Assembly (NCBI GenBank): GCA_003117195.1
Contig: BDSI01000024.1
Coordinates: forward strand, 1,091,168-1,155,167
Direction: 5' to 3'
DNA from: Eudorina sp. 2006-703-Eu-15
Taxonomy: Eukaryota > Chlorophyta > Chlorophyceae > Chlamydomonadales > Volvocaceae
DNA length: 64,000 nucleotides
Part shown: piece by piece, positions 1-13,302 of the stretch
Position numbering within the stretch: the stretch's first letter is position 1
Layout of the letters: every line of letters starts with the position of its first letter
Program-made: the position numbers and the translations under genes
Notes under the pieces: model-generated
Told to the model about the DNA's origin: nothing
Seen by the model: the letters and a program-made list of their open reading frames with translations, nothing else
The model's database searches: none

Positions 1-91
1 GGCCATTCAGCGCCCACAGCTCCGCACTTGCCGGGCCACCAAATACCCTGTCTTGCAGTTCAAACCTTGTCGTACAACATGTGACGTGCAG

Positions 92-475
92 GTGACGGGC
101 ATCTTGACCATCGAATCGTTCCATCGGGGCAGCTGGCGGCGGATCATTTTCCTGGCGGAGGCGGTGCCGGTGCCGGAGTTGCCCGCCGCCGCCGCCGCGG
201 GTGGCGACCCCGCTGTAACTGACGGCGCCGCCGGTCGTGGCGGCGGCGGCGGAGGCAGCGGCGGAGGCGGGAGGTTCCGCTGCAAGACGTTACCGGACGT
301 CGAGTCGGCGGGTGCTTGCTGGGCGACGGCGGATGAGTTGGCGGAGCTGCCGCTGCGCAACGCGCCCGAGCCCATGACGTGGATCCCCTGGGTGGCGGGG
401 GGCGGCCGGGTGCTCCCCCTGGACCCGGAGCAGTGCCCCGAGCTGACCCGGGTGTTCCCGGACATACCGCTGTGA
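92..475 (+). CDS. Nudix hydrolase, NUDT18-like (C-terminal exon only)
   Basis: This is the last exon of a gene that begins left of the window. It opens after an acceptor (gtgcag at 86-91) in the frame VTGILTIESFHRGSW and ends at TGA 473-475. The pattern of a substrate-side strand (GILTIE, then RGSWRRIIFLAEAVP), a later K-T-L-x-D-x-E-S-A strand, and the tail LAELPLR with WIPWVAGGG resembles the second half of the Nudix fold in NUDT18-type 8-oxo-(d)GDP phosphatases, which clean oxidised nucleotides. The catalytic Nudix box would lie upstream and cannot be seen. A Pro/Ala/Gly-rich insert (about codons 25-65 of the exon) separates the two conserved blocks, as is common in volvocine proteins. Family membership is inferred from these motifs; the exact substrate is not supported. 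Confidence 0.68.
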   Translation: MTGILTIESFHRGSWRRIIFLAEAVPVPELPAAAAAGGDPAVTDGAAGRGGGGGGSGGGGRFRCKTLPDVESAGACWATADELAELPLRNAPEPMTWIPWVAGGGRVLPLDPEQCPELTRVFPDIPL

Positions 476-520
476 GGGAGGGCGGGGGAGGGCAGGGGAG
501 GGGACGCTGGGACCTGGGAC

Positions 521-596
521 CTGGGAGGGGTCACCAGTGTGAGGGGCCACTGGGAGGGGTCACCAGTGTTGAGGGGCCACTGGGAGGGGTCAGAGG
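521..596. repeat. 29-30 bp tandem repeat, about 2.5 units
   Basis: The unit ctgggaggggtcaccagtgt plus gaggggcca is repeated at 521-549 and 550-579, with a partial third unit at 580-596. It lies directly behind the Nudix stop codon, probably in the 3' UTR. Confidence 0.85.
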
Positions 597-3054
597 TCGA
601 GGCCGGGGCCAGGCCGGGTAGCTCCGGGTGTACCTGTGCTCGCATGCAGTGTCGTACGTACAGTACGGTAGCTCTTGACCGAGGTATCGACTCCAGTGGC
701 CTTACGTTGGCGCGGCGGCGGTCCCCCGGGGAGGGGGACGGAGAGGGGGATCGGCGCGCTCGGGCAGATTGCTGTGTGTGTGCGCGCGTGACCCCGCCGC
801 CGCCAAGCCGGGAGCGCTGCATGAAGCGCCAACCAACCCCGCAGCGCGGACGCCCGTGTGGGCGTTTGCCCTACGGTATATGATTGCCGGCGTGGTGGGG
901 CGGGCGGGGCTATATCTGAGTCGCATCCTGTGGGTCAGAGCGATTAGATAAAACTGCTCCTCCCCCGCGCAGAAGCTCGCGCCGTGGAATTTCTTGCCTT
1001 GTCACATTACTCCATATCGTATTTATCAATTATCATGTGCGTATGGCGCGCTGTCTTCTGCCATCAGGTGAATCCCTGTGTATTCAAATCTGGTTTCGTC
1101 TCGCGGGTGAAACAGCACGTGCGCGCAGGAACACGTTCTTCTCCATGTTATGTGATCTGTACCCGAACTGTAGTTGTTGCGATTCGCGGTCGTACTTGCC
1201 CCGCATGCCGCATCACCCTCGGCTGGCTGCGCCGTACACTGTCGTAAACAGTGCATTATGGCACGGGCTGCGTGGCAAATGGATTTCTACCACGTTGCGG
1301 TATCGTGAGCAGCGCTGCTGCTGTTGCTGCTGCGGCGGCGGCGGCGGGTTTAGGTCGCCCCGGTGCACTCTGTCGAGGGTTCGAGACGCAAACGTTGATT
1401 ACAAAGCCACGCCCGTTGGTTTCTGGGGAGTCACCAGTGGCCCCGCGGGCGGCCGCATGCTGCAGCATTGGTCATGACGCAGGGGTTGGGGGCCTTACCG
1501 GCGGCGGATGGGTCCGAGCCCCATACCGCACTTTTTGACGGTCCACCAGCCACCCCTGTCGGTGCAGGAGCCCAGTCGTTGACTGAGGGCCGATGTTGTC
1601 TGTGATGGCCCTGTTGGCCGTCCCGAGGGGGCCGCTACGCCATAAGATTGGCAACGCGTACGCGGGCCGGCCTCCGGTCCGGGCCGGCCACACGGGGGTA
1701 TGGCCCCAACCGGGTCCTAAATCACGGACTGGTACGACGGAGCTGTATGCTCGGACGTGTTGTTGTCACCGAGTGCTGCTGACCATGGGCGACGACCTCG
1801 GGACGTGCGCAGAGGTGCCGGTGGTGTGAACTGTGCCGCCGGTGTGAGCCCCTGTGGGCCAATCTGAAGACTCGGGCGTTATTTCAATGAAGTGAGGACA
1901 TGCCAGCGCGGGGGAGGAACGCTTTGAACCCAAGGTCGGTCCACACGCGGCCCGGATATGCGCTGGGATGGTAAGTGGTGATGGGGCTTTGGAAGCCGCA
2001 AGCGCCTGTTATCTGTGATGGTGGTGGGACGTAGTACATGCCGCACGGGTGCGCCAAGTCCAGGAGGGGGCACAAGATAGGGGAATGAGGGGCAGGTGTA
2101 TGCCTATCTTGCCCGGAATCCCCGCCGACGTCGGATGGAATCCCGTGAGAGTGCTGGTTACTCTGCGGTTGGTTGTGTTTGGAAGGAAATGCTGAGCAAC
2201 AAACCGTGTCTTGCGACCGAGTCACCTTTCCGTTCTGTGCGCGGGTGCCTGCCTGCTATGCCGGATTTAAATACCGAAGAGACCGGGCCGGCACTGGTTG
2301 ATCCGACATGCGGGCAATTTTCGCAACAATAGCTTTCACATCCGTATCACGCCGCTGGCATCGTTTGGATGACGCTGGCCGCGGCACAACGACTGCGCAG
2401 GTTGCCGAGCGCGCTGAGCCAGAAAGCTCCCGCGAACGCAGTCAGACAGACGCGCAACTGCCAAACGAGCACAAGTCAGCGTGAAATACGAATACCGCAC
2501 CCCGCGCAGGCCATGCCCTACGTGCCCGCTTCCATCTGGGTCACTACCCTAAAACGTCCCTGAGCCACATGACTCGGCCTGGCCATCTGCGACGGTTCTT
2601 GACCGTTCCCTGGAACCACCGGTACCTCCATAACCCCAGGACGCAAGTCGCGCACGCCCAACAGCAGCTTCGTTGAGGTACACGGATGGGGCTCGGCGAT
2701 CAAAACAGCTCCGCGGCTTCCGAGAAACAAAACCGCCGCGTAAGCTGCAACCATCACCAAACGACGCCCACAACAGTCGGACCAGACCCCCCGGTACAGA
2801 CTCCTCATTGCTGCGCCGGCAGCGACCCTCGGTTTGCCGCCATGTTGGCGGCGCCAGATGCTCCTCCCGCATTTCCACCGCCGCTCTCAAACGCGCCCTA
2901 GCGCATCCGCCCTCTGCTCCAGCTCCACCACAGCACTGGCCCCGCCTCCCGAGGTAAGAGCTGCATTAGGGTTGGAGCAGCGCTGAGATTTTGTGACTGT
3001 TTGCTGTGACACCTTGTCGTGTCGCTGCGTTCAGTTTCGCCAGGATCCGGCAGC
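597..3054. other. Intergenic region without a supported gene
   Basis: Short open frames occur on both strands, but none shows conserved protein sequence or a splice-consistent chain. Part of it must be the 3' UTR of the Nudix gene and the 3' UTR of the bL17 gene. AT-richer patches lie around 950-1060 and 2250-2350. Confidence 0.5.
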
Positions 3055-3932
<878 letters not shown>

Positions 3933-6655
3933 TTCTGCCCAGGAATTTACACGGAATTGGGCAGCAATGTCTAAACTTGGCCAGGAAGATGCAGCTCGGC
4001 TTGTGATTGTGGACCACTGACGCCGCCGCCGTACTAAATACGTCCCATGAGAAGCACTTCAGGGATGCAAGTTCTTGCTGTTCACGACTTCCTAATGTTT
4101 ACAATCTGTCACGATGTAATAAAGGTTTTTCTAACAAAAGGAGGCATGGACAACACGCAAGGCCCGTTCATCTGCATAAGTTCAGTTGTGAACTGGTGTT
4201 GGTCTTTCGCGGTTGCAATTATGTCCTTTGATAACAAGTTATGCAGCGCGATAGGATCCAGAATCTATGGCCCGGACCTCAAGATGACGTTCTCTTGACG
4301 AGGAACTTGAGCAGGAGCATGTCAAACACAAAGCACGTCTGGACATCCCTGACGTTGGTTGCGACTTGTCCCCGAACGGATGACAGCTACTTGTTAATTA
4401 CACACCGATAGATGCTGGTTGCTGGGATTCCTAACACACAAATACCTCTCAAATGTTTCAGGCGACCCGAAGGTTTAGGGGGTACACGCCAACATGCCTA
4501 TCCTTACTACCGTATGTTCGTCCGAGCCAACTTCGTGCACGTTTGTGCAGTCCCACAACATAAATTGACAAGTTGTCCAGGCGTGGCAAGGCACTTGTAT
4601 GGGTCGAGAGGCGTCAGCAGCCCTGCGGACCCGCGGGCCACTGAAAACCCAGGAGGGAGACATTTCGCGCGTGCTTCCTCAGCATGCCGCATCCCCAACC
4701 CCCACCACGCGCAAGGCGCAGACGAATCTTTCGCCCATCGCGTTTCCCCCATTCCTCAACTTTGATTTGGACGCAGCACAATCTTCGCAACCCTGCTGTT
4801 CCGTCAGTTAAGGATTGGACGCCGCGCGACCTCTGCAACCCTGCTGTGTAACATGTCAACGTGAACACACGCCATGAATCAGAGGAACAAGGACCACGCG
4901 TCCAGTCACAAATACACTTGGGAGTCCCATGTAAACACATGGGTGCGTGCCCCGCCCAACACGTGCTGGCAACACATGCCGCGTTGCTTCCACACGGTGA
5001 AGCCACAGAGGACGCACACAGAGGCCCCGCAGCGCCAGTTCCTCCGAAGTGCTAAACACGCAAACAAACCGCTCCGCTAACAGCTTTCACGGTGCGGTAC
5101 ACGACGAGCCGTATTGCTAGATTGCCGTACCTCATACGGCCAGAACCGAGAAGCGTGCTTCTTTTGCAGTGGATCTTGTGGATGCCATATGCGCCCTATG
5201 ATGGACCGCGACAGCAGCCATGCACCGCATCGCCAGGTGCTTGCTGGATCGAGTCGAGCAGCACCAACACTCGACACCTTAAGTTTCAGGGGGGTTCAAT
5301 TAGCGTTTCGCCGGACCGCACTTCCAACATTCCGCGTTGCGTTCAACCTCGGTACCGTTGTGTGTGGAGGGCGGGTGCCGTTTCCTCCTCAGCGTCGCCG
5401 TCGTACCAGCTGCGCACCCTCCTCGCAGAAGCCCTATCCACGACCGCCGGGTGACCGCTGTCTCCTCCCACCCTCCCACGGCGCGACGAGAGGGTTGCCG
5501 ACACTCCGCTCCGGCAACAGCCCCAGCTCCGGAACCGCCCCTGACCGTGCGTTGTGCTCTATGTATTTGCCCGGAGACTAGGACTGGAGACCCGAGACCG
5601 CGGACTGTCCCTTTCCCAGCAGCAAGCCCATCTCCGCTGTACTGCCCCCGCCGCCATCGACAGCTCCCAGCCGGTGACTCTCCCTCCGGCGGTGGTGGGC
5701 AGCATGGCTGAGCAGTGAGGCCCTCGACACCCCGGCAACTAACGAATGGTGCGACACGGGTTTGTAGTCCCGGTGTGTACGGACACCCCCCGACCCGGGC
5801 TCGTTTCGGGTTCTTTCGCCTTTTCAGTTTACCCGCTCCACCCCAGCCAGCCAGCCCGAGATCAGACGCGGCCCCCCGCCGCGGCAACCGCACGCCCCAG
5901 CCACCCTCCGTCCCTCCCCCTGCAGGGGCTGCCCGCGCCCTCAATGCCTCGTCCCCCATCTGGACCCTCACGGCGCAACCCTCATGGCAACGCAACGCAA
6001 TCCGCAGCAAACTCGCGGAGCTTCGCCGGGGTATCTCCACCCCGTGCCGTGTACGGGTGTGCCCGTTGTCGTTAGGGGTCCACTGTAACCCGCGTCCATG
6101 CGAAAGAAACCCAACCGCCAACCGCCGACTGCTTCCTATCCTACTTACCTTTTGCGGCAACGCATGGCGGCAACGTGAAGGTGAGCCGCACACTCATCAG
6201 CTCCCCTAAGCCCCGACCGCCTCCCCCTCCCGAACTCCCATCAAAGCCAGCCACCCCTCCCCATCCGCGTGCTGTTTCTAGTTTCCACCCCTCAGTCCTC
6301 CGGGAGGGCATGCATGGCCGCTCCGCCCTGCACCCGAGGGATGGTCTCACCTCACCAGGAGATTCAGGGGCTCATCTCAGAACTCATCTCACCAGGGGAA
6401 TCCGGAGCTCCTGATCCATCTCACCTCGCATCACACAAACATCGCCCAAACAACAAAAACGAAAACCCACAACGACGCACCAACGTACCTGCGGCGCGCT
6501 GACCAGACAGCGCGGCACCGCCCCCCTGTCCCACAACAGTTTTCGGCCCACACATGCTCGGCCGACACAGCTTTCGCCCCCCCCCCCGTTCTCGACGCGG
6601 CAACGAATCGTAGCGCCAGCCCGTGACGCCGCTTCCCGCCACATCCCGGCACGCT
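3933..6655. other. Intergenic region: bL17 promoter and 3' side of the large membrane-protein gene
   Basis: The AT-rich stretch 3990-4300 lies upstream of the bL17 start. Both strands carry a TGTAA, the volvocine polyadenylation motif (about 4115-4119 on + and 4099-4103 on -), but no gene is evident to go with them. A minus-strand open frame at 5300-6193 has no recognisable protein sequence. A copy of the short intron-type repeat described in the findings lies at about 5799-5834 in reverse. Confidence 0.45.
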
Positions 6656-9600
6656 TTAGGCATACTTGCCCGCGAACGCGCGGCCCGCCTTCACATGTAC
6701 GACATACCGATACAGGCAATACACGGCAACTGACAGCGCGCTTGGTACGGCCACCGCCAACAGCTGCGAGGCCTCCCGCCCGATGGCGGCAGGTCCGCTT
6801 CCGCCGCCGCCGCCGCCGCCGCCGCCGGCGAGCCCCACAGCCCCCGGCGCCCTCTGATCCGCCGCCCGTACGGCATCTTGCCAGCGGTGCAACCTCCAAC
6901 TGAACGGCAGCTCGAGGAGGAGCAACTCCAGGTACCATTTCCAGCTCAGCTGGTTGAGCAGGAGCGGCAGTACCAGACTGACGTGGAGCTTGTCGTACTC
7001 TGCTGTAAGCGCCAGGTACGTCGCCACGGACTCCGACGGCAGCACCGCCGCGCCGGCGGCCCACCGGAGCGCTACCGTCGTGGCGGCTAGATGCGCGGCA
7101 TGCGCGAGCAGTCCCGCCCAGAGCCGCGCGCGGCGGTAGCTCAGCGGCGACAGGATCTTCAGAAACAAGTACGGCCAGGCCCTCAGCAGGTACGACAGCA
7201 GTAGCAGGTAGAAGATAGCGTTGTAGAGCGCCTGCAGCGAGCCCGTCGCCGTCGTGCATTCGGCGTCATCGCTGCCGTCGCCGCCGCCGCCGCCGCCGCA
7301 TGTGCCGCCGCCGCGGACGCCGCCCCCGCCGGTGGCGGCGCCGAGAATGTTCGAGTGCTTGCTTATTTGTACGACGTGCATGACGAAGATTGCGACCTGA
7401 GCGGGCATACCGAGCCAGACGTCCAGCCAGACGTTGACACGCGCCGCCGCCTCGTCGGCCGGCGCCGCCGCCGCCGCCACTGCCACCGTTGCCGCCGCGG
7501 CTGTCCGCATCGGGGGTGACGCAGCCGGCGCAGCCGGCGCCCCCGCCGTAGGCACGCGCGACCGTACGGCACCGCCGCCAGCAGACACGTCAGGCAGCGG
7601 CCGTGTCCGGGACCGCTCGCTTCCGCCGCCGCTTCCGCCGCCGCTTCCGCCACCCCATCTCGCAGATGTAGGAGTCGTGGCCGGCACCGGCGCCTCCTCG
7701 GCGGGACCCAGTTCAGCCGACGTGGCCTTGTACGGCAGAAGCAACTCTGCGCCCCTTTCGGCAGTCGTGGGCAGCTCCAGCAGTGAAGCCGGCAGCGCGC
7801 CTGGCCAGCTGCCGGTGGGGCTCAGATTGACGGCGCTGCCGCTGCCGCCGCCGCCGCCGCCGTCCGGATCGAGGCTGGTCAGCGCCGGCATCTGCTTCAC
7901 CATGCTCTTGTACGACACCGGTACGGCACTTCCGCTGCTGCGAGCGCTTTGGCTACCCACCGATCCCGGCCGTCCATGTCGGGAGCCCTTGCCCTTGCCG
8001 CCACTGCCACCGCCGCCGCCGCCTGCGCCGGTGGCGGCGGAGCCGCCGCCGCCGCCGCCTGCGCTGCTGCCGATGCTGACGACGCTGCGGATGCTGGCCC
8101 CGCTGCCGTTGCTGAATGCCTCAGCCAGGCGAGTGAGGCAGTGTGTTGCTGACACAAAGACGGAGGGCTGGTTCGCCGGTGCCGCTGTCAGCGGCAGTGG
8201 CGGCGGCGGTGGCGATTCTCTTCCAGGCGGTGACGCCGCTGCCCCCGCCGCCGTCGACGCCCCCGCCTGCTCCGCCCCGGGCCCAGGGTGCGGCGCTGCG
8301 ACGAACGGCGACTGGTCTTCCTCAACCGCGGCCATACTGTACGGCGGAAGCCAACTGTGCGTCATGAACGGCGACGGCGCGGCGCTGTACGACGACCCGC
8401 CGACCACCTCGAAGCTGCCGCGCAGGGAGCCGCTCGGCCGACCCGCGTGCCCGGGGCGCAGCGCCCAGCCGCCGTGGGTGCTGCCGCCATTGCCGCCGCC
8501 GCCGCCATTGCCGCCATTGCCGCCATTGCCGCCGCCATTGCCGCCGGGCGCGTACACACTGCCCGACATGGGCGTGTAGGTGATGTGGGTTCCGGTCCAC
8601 GTGTTCGTGTTTGTGTTTGTGTGCGCGGTACTGCTGTCTGCCCGGGATAGCCAGGCGGTGCTGCCGGGGACGGCGACGCTGCTGCTGGTGACGCCCAACT
8701 CGAGCGGGTCCGCGGCGGGGGACCCCCCTGGCCCCTCCGCCGCCGCCGCCGCCGCCGCCGTCGATGATGACGCGGCCGACGCTGTGTTGAAGCGCACGAA
8801 GAGCGGCCGGTAGGTGCCAGCCACCAGGTCCCCTGGGGCTGGGCCCTGCGTGTACGACGTACAGCGCACGATGTACGGTCGGAGTTGTGCGTGCGAGGGC
8901 GCGACACGCGGGCATGGTGCAGTTAAGGACATGGGGTCAGGGAGTACAGCGGCGTGCCACTGCGGAGCAGTGGCGCAATGCAGGGGCCGGCCCCGATGCT
9001 GCCCGGCGGCGGCCGCGTCGCGCAGGGATGCCGTACTTCTCCCCCGCATCTGGAGTACTGTCTGGTGGCCTTGGCGGGGCCGCACCTAATGGCCTAATGG
9101 GGAGGAGACCCTTGTGGCCTCGGGGGCCTTATGCACGAATCCCGAAGTCGCCCCTGGAGCGGAGAGTTAATGGCACACACACGCGCTATCCCCTTTGCTG
9201 CCTTGGCATGCACGCTTTTTCGCTCGCACACATCATTACGTTATTACGCATCGTTCCGGATCGTCTTCGGCGGTGCTGACTACACGGCATTTTGCTTGCA
9301 GGTGGGTACATTACGATTGCAACGCGAGGATCGCACGCACGCACGGCATTGTGGTGTGAGTCTGCGTGGCCAGGGCAGCCGACCCGCACCAGCTGGTAGT
9401 ATTCCGAGCGCGCCAAAAGCGCGCCAAAAATCGACAGCGCTCTTCCGACACCGCAGCCTTCTATTCATTTTAGGGATCGGGCTTTGGGTTATTTTTGCAC
9501 GCATACGGGCAAATTAATGGGAACCGCTCGGTCCCTCGCATATGACGCACTCCTGTTCTGCCTGCTTAAATAACACACGCGTGCGCGCGCACACACGCTT

Positions 9601-12600
9601 CGACCGTACAGCCGCCGCCCAACGCCAACGGACTCACCTGGTCGAACCCCAGGCTGGTAACCGACATGTCCTCCGGAAGTAGCGGCATCGGGTACAGCGC
9701 CGGCTGCGGCGGCGGCGGCGGCGGCGGCGGCAGCGGGGCGACTAGCATCGCTGGCAGCACGGGAGGCTCTATCAGCTGGGGAGGCTGGGAAGGCGGCTGC
9801 GACTCCCGCTGCGGCGGCGGGCCCAGCGCTGCCGCAGGCGGCGGCTGTAGCCTTCGCGGCGGCGGCGCCGCCGCCACCGCCGCCAGCTGCTCCAACGACG
9901 CCTGCAGCTCAGCCGCCACGCCGGCGTCTTGAATCAGCAGCTGGCTTGCCGCCGCCGCCGCACCCGTCGCCGTCGCCGTCGCCTGGTGCCGTACGACATC
10001 GTCACTGGGGCCGGCGGCGCGTTGCTGCTCAAGCACCACCGCCGCCACCGCCGCCGGCGGCGGCGGCTGGCAATGCGCCTGAAGGCGCGCCTGCAATGCC
10101 GCAGCGGGGCCGTTTGCTACAGCCAGCATGTTCATCTGGGCCGATAGAACTTGCAATAGCACGTGGACGAGACCGTGCGCCCGCAGGAAATCGGTTGCTA
10201 CTGCCAGCACGTCCTGCCATACGACGTACGGGACCCACGGGTCGGATCCGAGCACCAGCGGACTCGCCGCAGCGCCGCCCGCCGGCGGCGCCGTCAACGC
10301 CGCCGCCGTCAGACGTGCCGGCGGCGGCGGCGGAGGCGGGCTGACAGCCGAGCGCTCGTACGGCAGCATTGTCTCGGAAGCGAACGATCCGGGGAGGTGT
10401 ACGGCAGACGGCTCCAGGAAGGGTGGAAATGCCGCCGGCGAGCCAACAATTGCGGGGCCGGACAGCTGGCGGGGGGGCAGCCGGGTCGCGGCGGCGGCCG
10501 CCGCCGCCGCCGCCGCCCCGTGGTTCAGTGGCGTCCGTGCGGGCGTCGGCGGCAGCGGCCGCCTGGTCAGGCAGAACTCCAAGTCCTGTACAAATGGCAC
10601 CCAGTGCTCGTCCACAACGCGCCTCTCCGCTGCCGTCCGTACCGCCGCCGCCGCTCCCATCGCCGCCGCCGCCGCCGCCGGCGCGTCGGCCTTGGGGCCG
10701 GCAACGCGGCCCCGCGCTGCCAGCTCACCTACCATTCTGTCGTACAGTGACTTGAGCTCGGATGCCGCTGGATCCGGCATGATCACCAGCGCTGACGTGG
10801 TCAGGAAGGGGTAGTGTCCCGGCGGCGGCGGCGACGCTGCCGCCGGCGCCGGCGCCGGCGCCGCCGGTGGAGTGGACGGCAAGCCCAGCACGTGGACTGA
10901 CGCCACGCCGGGTCGCGCCCCTTCGAGCGTGATACGGTACCCGCACATCGCTGACGCTGACGTGGCGGCGGCTGCGGCGCCGAAACCGCCCGCGGCGGCG
11001 GCCGACTCGCCCGGTGCGACCCCGTGCCGTCCGTCGTACAGCACACGATCGCCCTGCGTGACAAGGATGCGACACGGCGGCGGCGGCGGCGGCGGTAGGT
11101 GCCGTCGGCCCGCGACGGCGGCGCCGCCGTGTCCGCCGTTGCCAGTCGCCAGCAGCAGCACGGTCGTCTCGGCCCGGCCCGGCGTGCCCTCCGTGTCAGC
11201 CGTCGCGAGCTGGGCGCAGTGCGGCTGTAGCAGGGCGTTGTACGGCACCGCCGTGGGTCCACCCGGTACCGCTGACGGGTCCAGCATGAGCAAGGTGGTG
11301 CCCACTCGGGCGGCCGCAATGACCGACAAGACCTCCAGGCCGCCGCCGCTGCTGCTGCTGCCGCCGCTGCCGCCGCTGCTGCTGCTGCCGCCGCTGCCGC
11401 CGCGGCCGCTGCCGCCGCCGGCGGGACCAGCCGGCTCCCGGCCCGTCACCAACGGTCCTGCCTCAGAGGGGGTCAGGCCCCGGCGGCGACTCTCCGGCGC
11501 GGCCGCGGCGCCTGCGGCCGCGGCGGCGGCGGCGGACCCCTGCTGCTGTCGCGACTCCGTCGGTGGCGGCGCCGCCGCCGCCGCTGCTGCGGTCGAGCGG
11601 TGCGGTGCCGGCGGCGGTGACGGCAGCGACGCCGACGACGGCGCGTCACTGAGGCTGGTGCTGCTGCCCCACATGCCGCCCGACAGCAGCCGCTCGGTTC
11701 GTGACGGCGGCGTCCAGAAGGCGTGTGGCGCCGCCTCCTCCGCCTCCGCCTCTTCCTCCGCCGACGGGGAATCCGAAGCCGAAGAACCCCTTAGGGGCAG
11801 CAAGGGCCAAAGAACCCTCGGGAGCGGCCGCGACGTAGTGGGTGACGGCGGATGGCGGCCGCTGCAGGTGCTGGGACTGGTGCTCGGACTGAAGCCGCCC
11901 AGCTGTGTGGAAGGAAGCGCGGACTCGACCCATGGGCCATCCGCCGCCGCGGCAGCGGCGGCAGCGGCGGCGGCGCCGCCGCTGCCGCCCTCCTGCTCTG
12001 CTTCGGCGGTGTAGTACACGCCGCCGCTGCTGCTCAGCTCACGGCTGGCATCGCCGCCGCCGCCGCTGGCCGCGATGCCAATGGCGTTGCCGCGGGCCGA
12101 TAGGCCGTCGTCACCTTCGTCATCGTCGCCGGTGGGCACCGGCCAGTCTTGGATGACGGCCAGTGCGCCGCCGCCGCCGCCGCCAGTGGCGGCAGGCGCC
12201 GTGGCGGCAGAAGGACCCGGTGCGCCGCGCGGCCCCTCCGCTGGCGGCTGCTCCACCGGCCATCGCGACGGCGGCGGCGGCGGCGGCAGCGGCGGCCAGG
12301 TCGTAGCCGCCAGCTCCGACGGCTCCAGTACGGAACGTAGCCCCGCCAGGATTCTGTGCGCCGCCCAGGCGGACGACGACGAATGGCCCGGCGGCGGCGG
12401 CGGCGACGCTGCCGCCGACGGCTCCGGCCCTGCCGCCGCCCGCGACGGCGCTGCCAACCGCCATTCCTGATCTTCGTGGGTCGGCGGCGCCGTCGGCGCC
12501 AGATCCGCGCCGCGCCGCCCCGGCGACGGCGTTGGCGACGACGCCGTTTGAGCCGGTGCCGGCGCCGTCGGCGCCGCGCCGGCCGGCGCGGGCGGCCGCC

Positions 12601-12803
12601 GCCGCGCCGCCAGCCGCCTCGACGGCAGATGCCACCAGAGGTACACGATGAGGTGCACGCAGCCGGGCAGCGCCATCCAACTCGCCATCTGAGGGCTGAC
12701 CTGAGACCCCAGTACCTCCCTGGACTGATCCAACACCGTCTGCGTCGCCTCCACAGCCGCCGCCGCCAGCTGCTCGAAACTGAGCCGCTGGCCACCGCCA
12801 TTG

Positions 12804-12834
<31 letters not shown>

Positions 12835-13270
12835 CTTCAACAAGCTGCCCGGGGGCGACGCTAGGGGTGCCGTACGACGCGACAGCGCCGCCGCCGCCGC
12901 CGCCGCCGAGCCGGCGGCAGGGGCTGGGCGGCGCGCTGGCGCCGGCCAGGCTGCGGCGCAGGGAGGCGGCGCTCAGGCGGCGGATGGGCGCTGACAGCGG
13001 GGCGTCTCGCAGTTTGAGACTGACGAAGGCGTGCTGTCGGGGGCTGGTGTAGAGGCAGCTGGCGGGAGATGAGCGGCTGATGTCCGCACGTCGTACAGCG
13101 GCGGCGGCGGCGGCGCCCAAATCCACATATGACGGGCCGCCGTGGTCGAGGTTGCGACTCGGGAACCTCACCGGCGTCGGTCCTCCGGGCGGGTGCACAG
13201 GTGCCGTACCCGGGTCGGCGTCAGCGGCAATGGCAGCGGCGCACGCCCTCACATCCGACGGGCGTGGACC

Positions 13271-13302
<32 letters not shown>

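Noticed and set aside
5300..6193. A 297-codon minus-strand open frame
   Set aside because: Composition is that of noncoding GC-rich DNA, with no domain-like segments and no splice partner.
7434..8579. A 381-codon plus-strand open frame of Pro/Ala/Gly repeats
   Set aside because: It lies opposite the large membrane-protein exon, and GC-rich triplet repeats keep several frames open at once. It has no non-repetitive conserved segment.
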